Positions 47,297-47,315 of a stretch of 47,315 nt of DNA are shown here, one piece after another. The position numbers and the translations under genes are program-made. How positions within the stretch are numbered: the first letter of the stretch is position 1; every line of letters starts with the position of its first letter. Below the pieces are notes generated by a model. The model did not search any database. It had not been told where the DNA came from and worked only from the letters and a program-made list of their open reading frames with translations. The DNA is from Rhizocola hellebori (GTDB lineage Bacteria > Actinomycetota > Actinomycetes > Mycobacteriales > Micromonosporaceae): assembly GCF_016862955.1 (NCBI RefSeq), contig NZ_BONY01000073.1, forward strand, positions 1-47,315. Reading direction: 5' to 3'.

Positions 47297-47315
47297 GCAG
47301 CGCCGCGCCGGTGTC
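47297..47315. repeat. Second copy of the palindromic element arm (cut by window edge)
   Basis: GCAGCGCCGCGCCGGTGTC, identical over 19 bases to 23294-23312, starting 7 bases after the stop of the GGDEF-EAL gene. The rest of the element would lie beyond the window. Confidence 0.6.

Overview
This is a high-GC actinobacterial chromosome segment, most likely from a filamentous, spore-forming actinomycete. The signs are strong G/C third-position bias, many GTG and a few TTG starts, a bldC developmental regulator, DUF3073 and DUF8083 family proteins, valine dehydrogenase, large secreted CBM-bearing glycosidases and several ATGA-coupled operons. From memory, the DUF3073 / valine dehydrogenase / DUF8083 / bldC block resembles the conserved vdh-bldC neighbourhood of Streptomyces. 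The genus cannot be named from the sequence.

Layout. 1-1.7 kb: tail of a Gly/Tyr/Gln-rich protein, then a two-gene RiPP locus (radical SAM/SPASM maturase plus a precursor ending in aromatic-X-Asn motifs). 1.8-4.7 kb: DUF3073, valine dehydrogenase, a DUF8083-type protein and bldC with a perfect terminator. 4.7-12.3 kb: a four-gene leftward MacB/FtsX-type ABC operon in which one ATPase ends in an AbrB-like domain. 12.4-16.8 kb: a membrane-anchored protein with a PrsW-type protease, a calcium-loop repeat protein, a substrate-binding lipoprotein whose two halves are in reversed order, and two small unknown proteins. 16.9-22 kb: a secreted GH16 glucanase with three discoidin-type modules, divergent from a rifampicin monooxygenase (rox); they share an intergenic region with two LacI-type palindromes and a possible rifamycin-associated element. 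A PIG-V-like membrane glycosyltransferase follows. 22-23.4 kb: a Glu-Asp-Phe tRNA cluster, a 106-bp perfect direct repeat that includes the 3' half of tRNA-Phe, and between the copies a HigA antitoxin with a 5'-truncated HigB toxin. 23.3-30.4 kb: a palindromic repeat element, idi, a compact CrtI-like oxidoreductase, a GH74 xyloglucanase with CBM2, a membrane protein, and an ArsR-type regulator with an MFS exporter. 30.5-37 kb: a LytS/LytTR two-component system co-transcribed with one sodium:solute (acetate/pyruvate-type) symporter cassette and followed by a second DUF485-ActP cassette. 37-40.4 kb: two tandem paralogous ECF sigma factors, each fused to a membrane anchor and an extracytoplasmic domain, with near-identical promoters. 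40.5-45 kb: plsC, an acyl-ACP desaturase behind a tandem palindromic operator, a short-chain dehydrogenase and an M3 metallopeptidase. 45-47.3 kb: a multi-pass membrane protein with degenerate GGDEF and EAL domains. The last 19 bases repeat the arm of the palindromic element at 23.3 kb.

How the genes work together. The window mixes core lipid and isoprenoid functions, polysaccharide degradation (GH16 and GH74), envelope and carboxylate sensing with uptake, and antibiotic inactivation. The most unusual items are the circularly permuted binding protein, the twin membrane-tethered sigma factors with a shared promoter architecture, the cyclophane RiPP pair, and the tRNA-Phe-flanked toxin-antitoxin remnant.
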